A DNA stretch of 64,000 bases from Heliocybe sulcata (Eukaryota > Basidiomycota > Agaricomycetes > Gloeophyllales > Gloeophyllaceae): the NCBI GenBank assembly GCA_004369045.1, contig ML213509.1:564858-628857 (forward strand), read 5' to 3'. This document shows, piece after piece, positions 48,542 to 59,025 of the stretch (its first letter is position 1; each line of letters opens with the position of its first letter). A program made the position numbers and the translations under genes. A model generated the notes under the pieces. It did no database searches. It saw only the letters and a program-made list of their open reading frames with translations, and had not been told where the DNA came from.

Positions 48542-49110
48542 TTTGGGGTATATGGGACAAGGTTTCGTTCCGCGTAAGCAAAGATGCCCGTGGTCCCTTA
48601 TTGCCGGTATTAATCAAGAGTGTTCCACACTTCCTCTTCTTGGTTTTACGATGCTGTGAGAATAGCAAGGATAGATGTACCACTACTGGCTCTGAGACGC
48701 TCGGAAGCAGCTGAGTTCCCGCGAGCCGGCAGCCAATCGGAGCGCGACCTGGGCCGGCCGGCTCTCGCCTTCGTGAAGTCGACTCAGAGCTCTGAAGCTT
48801 GCAAAGCTTGAAGCTTGAAGCTTTGAAGACCGTCAGTTATCTTAAGCGGTACTACGTATCGGAAGGGCGCTTTTGATTTATTCCAGTAAGCCTGCATTCT
48901 CTAATTTCGAACGATCCCACCACACCCTGTACTTCATACTACGTACTGAACTTCGGTCTTCCATTCTGCAAGAGTTTCCGCGCTCACTTGTTATGCACAA
49001 TATTCTCATCCGATGCTCATTGGTCCTGTTTTACAGAGAAAATAGCTTTCTGCCGATAACGGGAAGGACATATAACATATACTTCATCTTACGAGAACCA
49101 GCCGTCGATC
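48542..49110. promoter_or_regulatory. Divergent promoter region, Arp6 / TANGO2 protein
   Basis: About 570 bases between divergent start codons. It contains a cluster of four AAGCTT hexamers at 48795-48823. No other element is named. Confidence 0.45.
48795..48823. repeat. Four clustered AAGCTT palindromes
   Basis: AAGCTT occurs at 48795, 48804, 48811 and 48818, within 29 bases. It forms a short degenerate tandem array in the Arp6/TANGO2 spacer. It may be simple-sequence expansion. Confidence 0.7.
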
Positions 49111-50221
49111 ATGTGTGTAGCGTTCTGGTCTCTGTCCCACAGAGAATACTCACTGTGTGTACACAATCATACGTGTGCCACGGGTACTGACCTGGCCGTC
49201 TCTGTAGAGTTCTCTGTAGCAATCGTGACGAATTCCTGTCGAGGCCCACCCAGCCGGCACATTTCCATTCATTTGACAGTGAGCCTGGACAAACAGCTGA
49301 GCCACAAGTCCTGTCAGGCCGAGATCTACGAGCGGGTGGTACCTGGCTCGGGATCAATACATCGGGAAAGATTGCTCTCCTGTAGGGCCCAGGACACTAG
49401 AGAACTCTTTTCTGTACTGAGGCTGTTCTTTCCCCAGGACGAACATCACTGAAGCATACGGGAATTACAGTTCATCCAGAGGACACCTCGTTTCCTCCTA
49501 CTTGCAGTCCTCAACTTCCCGCAGTCTACAAGACGAAACAAGAAGGATAGTTGAAGAAGACGGTAGATACGCTGGGTTTAATCTCCTGCTGCTTGCTCCA
49601 ACCTCGCATGGCGAGCAATTGACGTTCGACGGCTCCTTCGTGACCAACCACGGTGGAGGCGGTGAAATTGCTGCTCGTTCCCTTTCTGATCAGGAAAAAC
49701 GTTGTGGAGGTTTGTCCAACGGCATAGATGGCAGCGGAGCGAGCGATTGGCCCAAGGTCAAGCATGGAACCAAGGAATTGGATGATTTGCTGCGTTCCGA
49801 CCCGGGCGATCTCGCGGAGGTTGACATCTCTGAGCATCTCTTCCAACTTCTCAGGTGCGTTTCGCTATCATATGGTACAGTATATCATATTCACAACAAT
49901 TATCTAATAATGAAACTTGGGAGCAGTTGGAGGTCTGAGAACCCTCCCAAGGCGAGGGCAGAGCTGCGGAATACCATCCAGATTGAGCCATTACCCGTGC
50001 CGGCAATGGGATCTACAGGCAGTACCGCACCGGAATTCTACGGGACACGGCTCTCGACCGTGATTTTAATCCGTAAGAATGGCGATGTACTATTCATTGA
50101 AAGAGATATCTGGAGAATTGGAGCCGACGGGACCCCTTGGAAAGCGGATCCGAGTACCCAACGTGTATTTCGCTTCACGATAGCACCGGACGTTGTCGTA
50201 CAACATGGAATCTCCACCTAA
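49111..50221 (+). CDS. TANGO2/NRDE family protein
   Basis: Member of the NRDE (TANGO2) family. The animal protein affects mitochondria, acyl-CoA and haem handling and Golgi organisation; its biochemical activity is still debated. The ATG at 49111 starts MCVAFWSLSHREYSL, the usual N-terminal Cys-containing beginning. An intron joins to VLCSNRDEFLSRPTQPAHFH, the family's NRDE signature. Next is VLSGRDLRAGGTWLGINTSG, then across another intron LLTNITEAYGNYSSSRGHLV and SSYLQSSTSRSLQDE. The second half has YAGFNLLLLAPTSHGEQLTF, a conserved beta stretch FVTNHGGGGEI and the C-terminal EFYGTRLSTVILIRKNGDVL with FIERDIWR. A further intron near 49854-49926 gives a join to SWRSENPPKARAELRNTIQI. Length (about 300 residues) fits. 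Confidence 0.88.
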
Positions 50222-50407
50222 TATTGGGTATATAATGTACCTGTAATGAAAGATGTCCGTCCATGGAAAGGGAATAGTCGCTACAATATTAGGAGATGCG
50301 ATTGGCATGTGAGAATAAATGATACGATAAGAGATATGGATCAAAATCACCCGGAAAAGACCCAAGAAAATCCGAGCCCAGCGATGTCTGAGGATTGTTC
50401 CGAGCTG

Positions 50408-51860
50408 TCAGGCCACGCCACTGTAGTTGACGCCTTTCTCGTACATGCGATCTTCGGGAGCCATAAGAACGAATGACGAGTTATAGTGACCGGTGGGGAG
50501 ATTATTCCACTCGTGTACAGGCGTTGGGAGGGCGGAGCTGCTTCCAGTTGACGACGACGCGGGTGACACCGCTTCCTGCTCGCTGCAAGACGCCATGCCG
50601 TGATACGTTGGAGTGTGAACGTCATCAGGAGCAGTACCACTGAAAACAAGGCACCGCGTACGTTAGCAGGCGTATCTCAACAATAACGGAGCAATAGACG
50701 TACTGCATGATGTTGTTCAGCTCGGCCATCCGCCGGTATAACACGCACTGGGTTCCTGCTCTATGATGCGGGAACTGCTGGATATAGTCCAATGTTTTTT
50801 GCAAGTGCTGCGAAAATCCGATGTAGGAATGCGCAGCGGCCGGATCCGTTAGGCAAGAACAGAAAGGTTCGGTGACTGGATAATGATCCCCGAGGGAACT
50901 TCTGATGTTGCCAGCCTGAGACATTGGATAATGTCCGTTGACATCTGAAAGGCCGCCATGAAGATCCCGATCGCCGTAGGGCATAGCTCCCGACTGCATA
51001 TGATAGGACGAGTCCTCCCGATACCTCTCCGTGTATGAGGCGGGAACATGGTCTCCTTCGTAGGACAACGGACTAGCCAATTGCGGCTGGAGCGGGTGCA
51101 AGCAAACTGGGGATGAAGGTCCTGGTGACGGTGACAGCCGATACAGATGTGGTTGAGAAGACCCGGAGTGTGATTCAACGGGCTCAGCCTTGACAGATAG
51201 ACCTGACGCATGTACAGACCCGTCCTCTACATCTAGCAGAGTTTGGTATTTCTTGGATCCCTGGGAGCGCTTTGAGGACCGGGAATGCCACTTCTCGGAC
51301 GGGTCACCATCTCGGAAGTTCGCATCTGCCCACCGAGGATGAGGTTTCCCTGTTGCCCAAGTTAGATAGAATAGACTGGCATAAGTGGATGCACGTACCG
51401 CGAAGCTCTCTCACCAAGCTCTCGAGTTCAGCAATGCGATTGCGGAGGCGCGTGGACTCGTCTACCGAAGGATCATCCCTATGCGCCACATGAGGTTGCG
51501 AAGGAATGCAATGATAATAACCACGTACCGGAGGGCAGGGTCATCGATTTCGTAGACACAGAGCCCCGTCTAGACAGCAAGCTCATGAGGCCCAGTCCGC
51601 AAGGCAATCAAATGTAACTGTACCAGTCCGAGTTGTATACACCTTTGACAAGGTCTCTTCCTATCACACTTGTATGGGATGTCGTCAGCTAACATCACAA
51701 CTGGGAGGAGAGCGCGACTAACCTTTCGCTTGGAGGTGTGGCAGTTTAAACACGACTGCGTCGCCCGGTTCCTTCTCCTCTTCCTGTGGTCCACCTCGAG
51801 GTTGAAGTCAAAGTCCATGATCTCTCCTTTGAACTGTACAGGGGGATAATCGGAGGTCAT
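50408..51860 (-). CDS. Zn(II)2Cys6 transcription regulator
   Basis: Fungal binuclear-cluster regulator. The ATG at 51858-51860 gives MTSDYPPVQFKGEIMDFDFN, then the basic NHRKRRR-type arm RKRRRNRATQSCLNCHTSKRK. Splicing joins this to CDRKRPCQRCIQLGL and then CVYEIDDPALR, so all six zinc Cys residues are present in the usual spacing. A predicted dimerisation coiled coil follows (STRLRNRIAELESLVRELR). The rest is Ser/Pro/His-rich and likely disordered, except for a conserved-looking segment (EPFCSCLTDPAAAHSYIGFS, QHLQKTLDYIQQFPHHRAGT, QCVLYRRMAELNNIMQ). No fungal-specific middle homology domain is seen, so it is a short type. The C-terminus contains SSSTGSSSALPTPVHEWNNL. Target genes are unknown. 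Confidence 0.85.
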
Positions 51861-54800
51861 TGCAGAGGCGCAGATAGTAAAGTTGTGGGGGCCTTGGCGC
51901 AGTGTGTTTGATTCGGCACTGCAGACATGTCTTGCTTTATGTATTTTGCATAAAGTCCCGATATAATGTGGAGAGAACCGCAAAGAGTGGATCCGGATTA
52001 GGTATAACTCCTTGTACACGCCTTTCTGGTCTGGGCTCCGACAGTTCTTCGGTCAAGGGAGTGACATAACGTGCGACCTGGGCGTCAAATATTCATTTTT
52101 AGCTCGGCAATGAATGAATGCCTGCATCAAACCCAAAGGATTTCCAGAGAACCTTCTAGGAAGTCGTCAAGAGTCGACCATGGATGTCAGCAATGGCACT
52201 CGGAGGTGCTGGCGTAGCACTTGGCTGCTCCATCATCAAATTGGTCCAAGAAGATGTAGCGCTTTTCAGCCGGGTCAAGCAGTAACGTAAGTACTAGGAT
52301 TCCGGCCTACCGGTTCATCTGCCCCTGGATCTGAGTCAATACTGTCTCGGTGACTGGCTTCTTGGTCGCCGTCGGGTGATCGTGCTTCGAGATCAAGTGC
52401 TGGAATCCGGACTGTTATCGTGAGCATGCACACCTCCGTACGTAACAAGGCCGGAAATACCAGTTATAGCGTCGTTCATCCTCCTACCTGACGATCCCGC
52501 AATTGGACGAAACAGACGGGAACGCTATCCGAGCGTGTGAAGCACAGCACGCTCAGGTCATAGGCACGACAGCATCCTGTAACGCTGAAAACAATCGCCA
52601 AGACGTGATCGTGATCGTACACCAGATTGACAAATCGGGACTTCAGAACTGAGCGGAAGTACGTACCATGTTCACCAGCGTACCAGATACACCTCCGACC
52701 AGAGCATGCCATTGATGGTTCGGACATAGTCTAATAATGTGACCATCATTGTCTGCGATCCAGTATCCTTACTTGCCCTACCTCCGCTGACAATATCGGG
52801 TCCTGATCTCGCGAAGAATCCGCCCGATGACAGAAACCAGTTCTCTCATCGATATTCCGTGTAGAACCTGCGATGGAAGGCATATAATAGGCGCAGCTTG
52901 GCTCCACGAACGGGTAGGGGCATGTGTCACGCCCGTGGCAATGGTGGCGTTCGCAATCAATCAGTCAACTGAACGGGAGCTCAGCTTCAAGAGGCACGAG
53001 GCAATATCCCACATTATGGGATAAACAAAGTTGCAGGAAGTCAGATCTGGACCTTCATGCCGTTGAAGGAAGACTCGCGGGGGTGACACGGAGGCCAATG
53101 CAGCCGGCCCACCACTTTGGAAGGTCGTGAAGGTCCAGGATCAGATAAAGACCGGGTACTCCGGTAAACGCGATTCCTTAGCTAGAAGGATGCCTCTGTG
53201 AGATAACCTGAGTTAACAATTGAAACCTACCAATCCCTTGGTACTCATCTGCTATAGGTTATCTTTCAAATACAGAGAATTGCGGGACTCCCGGACACAC
53301 GGTTCATAGATGACTGTGCCACAGGGAAGTGTCTATAGGTTTGCGAGATCAAGATCATGTGCATTGACCGTAGTCTGAAAGTACCTTTACCATCCTTTTG
53401 CCTTTTGAGTCAGCAATCAGCGCCTCCTTGATGGCATATCCGAGGTCTTGCACAGCTATTAATGTCTGAATACGCTAGTCTTGTTGCATCGTCCGGTTTA
53501 CCGACTGGAGAGTCGAGGCGGTAACCGGAAGCTGAAGTGAGAATAGAACAGAATAGGGAGGCCATCTAGGCACGTCAAACCATGTAGGGAGTGTGACAGT
53601 GATTCCCGTAGACTGGACTTGGCGACAGGGCTTTCTAAGTATCAGTGCTTCGGTGTCGAACTGCAAGGCACCTACTAGGACGCGCTCCATCTCATAACAC
53701 AGCTATCTGCAGACTGCAAATAGTCTAATGAAAGCGAGCCACGGGTAGGAACTGCTCTGCGATGGCTCCCGGGTCACAAAACGCGGACACCCCGACATTA
53801 TGGCGATTTCAACAATCGGCCAAACATTGACATCGCAGGTAATGGAATAATCTTGTAGCGTGCGTTGCCGATGCCGTGCGTTCTCGTGTTCATTGTTTCC
53901 TGGTTACACACAACACAGCCGGTGGGCGCGCTCAGGAATTGTGCCACCAACGCCTGGTTCTATCTCTGTGCAGCCATTACGTGAGTGCCATGAGCGCCGG
54001 GTACGCATCGTCCATTTGCTATTCTCAAGCCAAGCAGCTCCGTCGACCAGGATCTTTGATCCGCAGAGCAGACATACGTAGGTTGAGAACATGCTCATTT
54101 CTAGGAGCCGCTTGACGCATGCTGCGACCTTCTCTGTATGGAGCAAAAAGGAAAGGTTGGTGAGTCCGTTCATTGTCGACTCGGGACCGCGGCCTGGCCA
54201 CGAGGCAAAGCTGAAAGAGGGGGTCCTCTTCAAGTTCGCGTAGGCACTAAAAAGATACAATCAGACCCTGGCCCTCAGGATATGACGCTCAACATGCGGC
54301 GTTGCATATTTGAGATCGGAAGGGCGTCGTCGAAGGTGGCTTTTGGGACAGATGTCATCCCGGGCCATCTTGGAAACGACGTCGGGAATAGCCTATCTTT
54401 AGAGAATGACAGCGCAATTTGCGATCACCTCCCTGCGAGTACCTCATCATTGCACAGGTGATCGATGTGCGAACGCCACGCATTCATCAGTTCAGGACTT
54501 ACTTAGGCTTGGTATATCACGAACCCCCGCTGACGTCCGAGTATCCATGGCATAAATCGCCTTCATACTTGAGCAGCTTGGCAAATATTGGTACCACTAA
54601 CGCTTGGAAGGAAAAGAGGGTCAGCTGCCAAGGCCACGCGAAATTATCCAATACTATATTTTGTATGCCGAGAACGAAGATCGTCCAAAGTGCATCCGCG
54701 ACCTCCACAGCACGATCGACCGGCCTTAAATTACACTTCACGTCTCGGCCAATGTCGACATCTTGAAACTGCGTCCGCAAGGTCCCACACTGATCTTCAC

Positions 54801-55157
54801 CTGACTGCGATCTGCCAATAATGTCGCTGAGATTATTCGTAATCCAGCACCAATGCAGGAAGCGCTATCACGGTGAGGTTATCCTGCCCTTATCTCGAGG
54901 ATGCAGCCGGCGGGTCAACAGGGACGTTATGCACGACCGACGTAGCGATGTCAACGACGTACCTGATATCACGTCCTCTGCTGCTCTGGCGTACTCATCG
55001 CATTGTTACGTGATGTATGTGCCTTGCTCCACATTTTCCCGAGAGACGGAGATAATCAAACATCAAGAATTGCGTAGGCACTAAACTGATCAGATGTCGT
55101 ATGCAAGGGCGTGAATGAATGACGATGCATCATAGTGTGATAGCCAGGAAAACACTA
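51861..55157. other. Region with unassembled coding-like fragments, mostly minus strand
   Basis: About 3.3 kb between the zinc-cluster regulator and phosphatidylserine synthase. Several minus-strand pieces look protein-like: LTLFSFQALVVPIFAKLLKY (about 54560-54620), VAACVKRLLEMSMFSTYVCL and CGSKILVDGAAWLENSKWTM (about 54030-54130), GITVTLPTWFDVPRWPPYSV (about 53560-53610), IQTLIAVQDLGYAIKEALIA (about 53410-53470) and HDHVLAIVFSVTGCCRAYDL (about 52550-52610). The LVDGAAWLENSK / QDLGYAIKEALIADSKGKR flavour recalls fungal F-box proteins with beta-rich C-terminal parts, but I could not join exons into one convincing frame. It is either a many-exon gene or a decayed one. Confidence 0.35.
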
Positions 55158-57373
55158 TTATCGGGACTTGGCCTCATACCTCCGCTTCTGCCTCCTGGCG
55201 TATTTTCTCATACTCGGGACACCAAACTGCGAGCGCAGTAGGGGAAATTTTGATGAAACATTGTCAACATGCGCTCCTGTGAACGACGGACGGAACGGGT
55301 GACTCACCCGTATGCTTGGATACAATACCAACAAGAACCCACCCACCGCCCAGGCCCACTTCACGTACGAGGGCGTCCGCTCGGGATACTGGCCCTTGCT
55401 CCACTTGATTATAACAAGCAGTTCTGTGCCGATGGTAGCCAAGAGCATCCACACATGCTGGCCCATCCGTTTTGCTCTCCTGTCAATGCAAATGATATAG
55501 AAACATATTTAGCAGAAGTCTACATCGTGACTTGGCCCCACAGACGCCTTCGCGGGATATGCTAGGCCTAGATGGGGAACCGGAGTGTGAATAGTGGGAT
55601 GTCATCAGACGTACCTTGGGTCATTTATGTACTGATAGAGTTCCCGTACTGCCGGCAGCCCGCAGAGAAATATCCCGGCAAGACGGGAGATGACGATAGG
55701 ATGATCAGGTTCCATCCAGAGTAAGCTCTGCGTAGCGTTATATCGGTGTGAGTACTGGAGCGCTCAGATCGCTGTCCTACGGTTCCGCACCTTCAAATAG
55801 AAAGGGTTCAACTCCGCGGCCAGGAAGACAGCCAGAAGCAGTACCACAGCAAAGTAATGCTTGAAATCAACAGAGCCTTCCCACTTGAAGGCGGTGAAGT
55901 CATGCGGCGAGAACTGCGTCAACACGCGCTTCGTCTTGGAACGGAATCCACGGATTGAACGGAATCCCCGCCATTCGTAGTGCTGGATGAAGGTGAGGCC
56001 GCGCAATGACGGACTTGTTGCTTAGCACCGACCTTCACTTCGAAGAATTGGCATGTTTTCATGCCTTGATAGCGACGAAGTTAGTATGGGTACCAAATGG
56101 AGCGGCGAAATGAGTGACAGTACCTAGATACAGCCCGAGCCAATTGCATATGAGAACGTCCAAGATCCACTATGCGAAGTTCATCGTTACACAGGAGGAC
56201 GCCACAGAACTCAGAACGCTCACATGGTCCCACCAACACTGCGGACATCGATATCAGTCAAGTCTCAGTCAGCGCCAAGCTGGGACTCGCCTCTCCGAAG
56301 TTAGGGAGCTGGTGCTGCAAGCTATACTCAGCAAGTTCAAACGCGATACTCAGTATCTGCGGCCACCGCATCAGTAACGCTATCTCTCCCGAGAAAAGAT
56401 ATCAATATACCCAGCAGAACCAATAGTCGCGCAGGATCAGTGCTTTACCAAACCATCCGAGGGCATGTGCCAAACAGAAAATATCTACAGCGTTCTGATG
56501 TACGCGGGCCGAGAAGACAGATGTTCATGCCGTAGACGAGGCGACGAGCAATGCCACCTACCCAGATGTTCTCCAGCGTGAACTCGCAGTTTTCTGCGTA
56601 GTTTTTCTCCGGTAGAGGCCTGCCTAGGCTAGGGTCTATGTAAGTCATCATCTTTCTCGCAGAGCTTAGGTCCTGGAACAGGATGAATACGAGGGCTAGC
56701 TCGTATAGCAAGTTCATCCCCAGTACCGCTCGCCAGAACGCGGGATGAGGTCGGACAAACGGCCCATCTCGGAATTGTATGATGGAAAATAGCAGGAATC
56801 CCGCGATAGCAGCATATGCTCCACTAAGTGCCCAGACAAAATAGAACGTCCGTCAGGGTCCAAGAAGATCAATTCTTGAAGTCACTCACACTCTCCCCTT
56901 GTCTCGTCCTTCCTCTAGAACATCCTGAGTCGTCGCCACGTATGCCAAGATGGCGAGAGCAATGCCCAGGGCGGTTAACGTGACTGGTTGGTAAAAAAAT
57001 CTGGGCGAATCGGAGCTGCGTTAGAGCCAAGCGTCCACTCCAAAAATACGCACTCTACACTCGTATCTTGTTTCTCTTGGAAGGGCTCTATCCTAGTGTA
57101 AGGTTCCGTTCGGTCCGCCTGCGGTCGCACTCTGTAAGTCCCCGTCGCGTCTCAGGATCAGACCTTAACGTACGTCGTACCCTGCACATAGTGAGTTCGC
57201 GCGATAGTCGAGCGAAGAGTTCTGAAAAAAATTGCATGAACTCGGGACATACAGTGAACAGGGACACCATCGAGCCCCGGTTTGGGCTCTGGCTCTGCCG
57301 CCGGCGTCAGTAGAAGTTCTGCCTCCTCTGTGGGACTCGTAGGCGAGAGGTCGGAGTCTTCTGGGGCAGACAT
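55158..57373 (-). CDS. Phosphatidylserine synthase, base-exchange (PTDSS) type
   Basis: ER membrane enzyme that exchanges serine for the head group of phosphatidylcholine or phosphatidylethanolamine. The ATG at 57371-57373 opens MSAPEDSDLSPTSPTEEAEL, an acidic cytosolic arm. Helical exons follow (LTALGIALAILAYVATTQDV, then FLLFSIIQFRDGPFVRPHPAFW with VLGMNLLYELALVFILFQDL). The family core reads RKMMTYIDPSLGRPLPEKNY, AENCEFTLENIW, and after several introns HYEWRGFRSIRGFRSKTKRV and LTQFSPHDFTAFKWEGSVDF. Then come membrane helices KHYFAVVLLLAVFLAAELNP and QHVWMLLATIGTELLVIIKW. The end is FGVPSMRKYARRQKRRYEAK, a basic tail. The YIDPSLG and NCEFT motifs are diagnostic of PTDSS1/2 and are absent from yeast Cho1. 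About ten introns. Confidence 0.92.
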
Positions 57374-59025
57374 TGCAAATGAGTTGGCCTCGTTGCAGGC
57401 GACGCGGACAGTAGTGTTGTTGGTGTAATGTGAAGACTACTTACTGCAACCGCGAACGTGAGCGATGAATTTGAGACGTGTGACGTCGACGATCGTGCGT
57501 GCACGTGTTGCGGGGCAGTCCGCTGTTGTCACATTAAATAAAATGCAAATTGGAATTTGTTCTTTTTTCTCGGACATGGAAAAGTCGTGTTGGGCATTGG
57601 ATGTTATGCAAAATTAACCGAAGGAAATCTAGGCAGGCTATCCAGCCAGCTAACGCATAATAACGAACCGCTGGTTTCCGTCTCCCCGATTCAGATAGAA
57701 TCTGCAGAGTTCTGAAGAACATGCGGATTAAGGTTGCAGCAGACTCGTCCGAGGAGCCCCCATCCGCTGCCTAAAGCCTGTAGGCAGACCTTCAGAAGGA
57801 CTCACGGAACTCAAATTTCGAATCGGAGCATGGAGTCGAAGAGTCGACTCGAGTCTGACTGAGGCATTGAAGTAACCCATATCCCTCAATTTCACATGGA
57901 CGATACCACTCTCGTCCCCGAGCCAGGGCAGTCAAGTCGCGAAATTTCTTCCGTCTAATGGGAAGAGGGTCAGAACGTCTTCCGATGCTTGTCCAACAGC
58001 CTTGCATCCTGCAAGACAAATAGTGGGGTACTCAAGGATGTTATCATGCCTGAGATATACACCGGAAGAGCATATACCGACGCCGTTCACGTATATCCAG
58101 TGAAACAGTACTTCAAGCCAGGGGCTCGCAGCATCGTGGTTTCCCGTCCACGTAAGCCTGACGTCCTGAGCACACTTTGCCGCCTCCACGCGAGGACATC
58201 TGCGGGAACAGCTACGCGTCCCTGCTGCGCGTCGTCAGCCGAAAGAGAGTATGGGTAACAGAAGGCCCAGATAGAGCCATGAGAACATCAGATAACCGTT
58301 ATTAACTCTGTATGGATTGGTAGTACAAGGCGCCGATCGAGGTCCTAGTTTCTGAGAGAGTACGAGATGAGCAAGACCTAGACGCTGATCTGCACCGTCC
58401 GAGTAGTATGGAGACTCCATATGCTGTGGCAAACCAGAAGATTGGCGGGACGACGACAGACTGGAGTACCGCTCCTTCAAGATCAATGGAGTCGCGGCTT
58501 CTGACAAGAAATATTTATTGGCGTAGAACACCAATTTTGCACTTATCCTGGACGCGTGTTCGGATCCGGGTATGTGGCCTCGAGCAGCGGTGTTCGGCGT
58601 TCCGCATCAGATCACAAAGAATTCCTGGGGCACCTCAATGCAAGCAATGGGAGAGTGCTTTGAACACCAGTCAGAGTGCAAGTCCAAATCCAAGAATATC
58701 GATGACGATTCTGGGAAAGGTGGCAGGCAAGGCATGGCAATGCACACCACCTCTCCAAGACCGAGCCAGACAACTGCACGACGCCAGCTACTTTGTCAGA
58801 CCTGTCGACTTAGGCGCCGCGTCGCTGCAGTCGTGAACGAACATTGTCGAAGGAAGAAGATGGGCCGCCACAGCAGTCGAATGTTCTCGACGGGCTGACA
58901 AATACGGGCAAATAGATCGTGTCATACCTCCCGCGCTGTACAAGAAGTGGCAACTGCTTGCTCTCCAACCACAACAGCTTACAGCTTTCTACGACTCTTA
59001 CGGTGTCGATACTTCCGCCGTGATA
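57374..59025. other. Intergenic, about 1.65 kb, no gene assigned
   Basis: Left part is the phosphatidylserine synthase promoter. Between 57800 and 58530 (-) and 58408 and 58898 (+) there are open frames of 75-142 codons. One plus-strand piece ends LCQTCRLRRRVAAVVNEHCR, but no complete zinc cluster follows and frames on both strands are open, so no call is made. Confidence 0.4.

Noticed and set aside
58572-58898. Frame ending LCQTCRLRRRVAAVVNEHCR, suggestive of a zinc cluster
   Set aside because: Only three Cys in wrong spacing for a Zn(II)2Cys6 or C2H2 finger, and no supporting exons.
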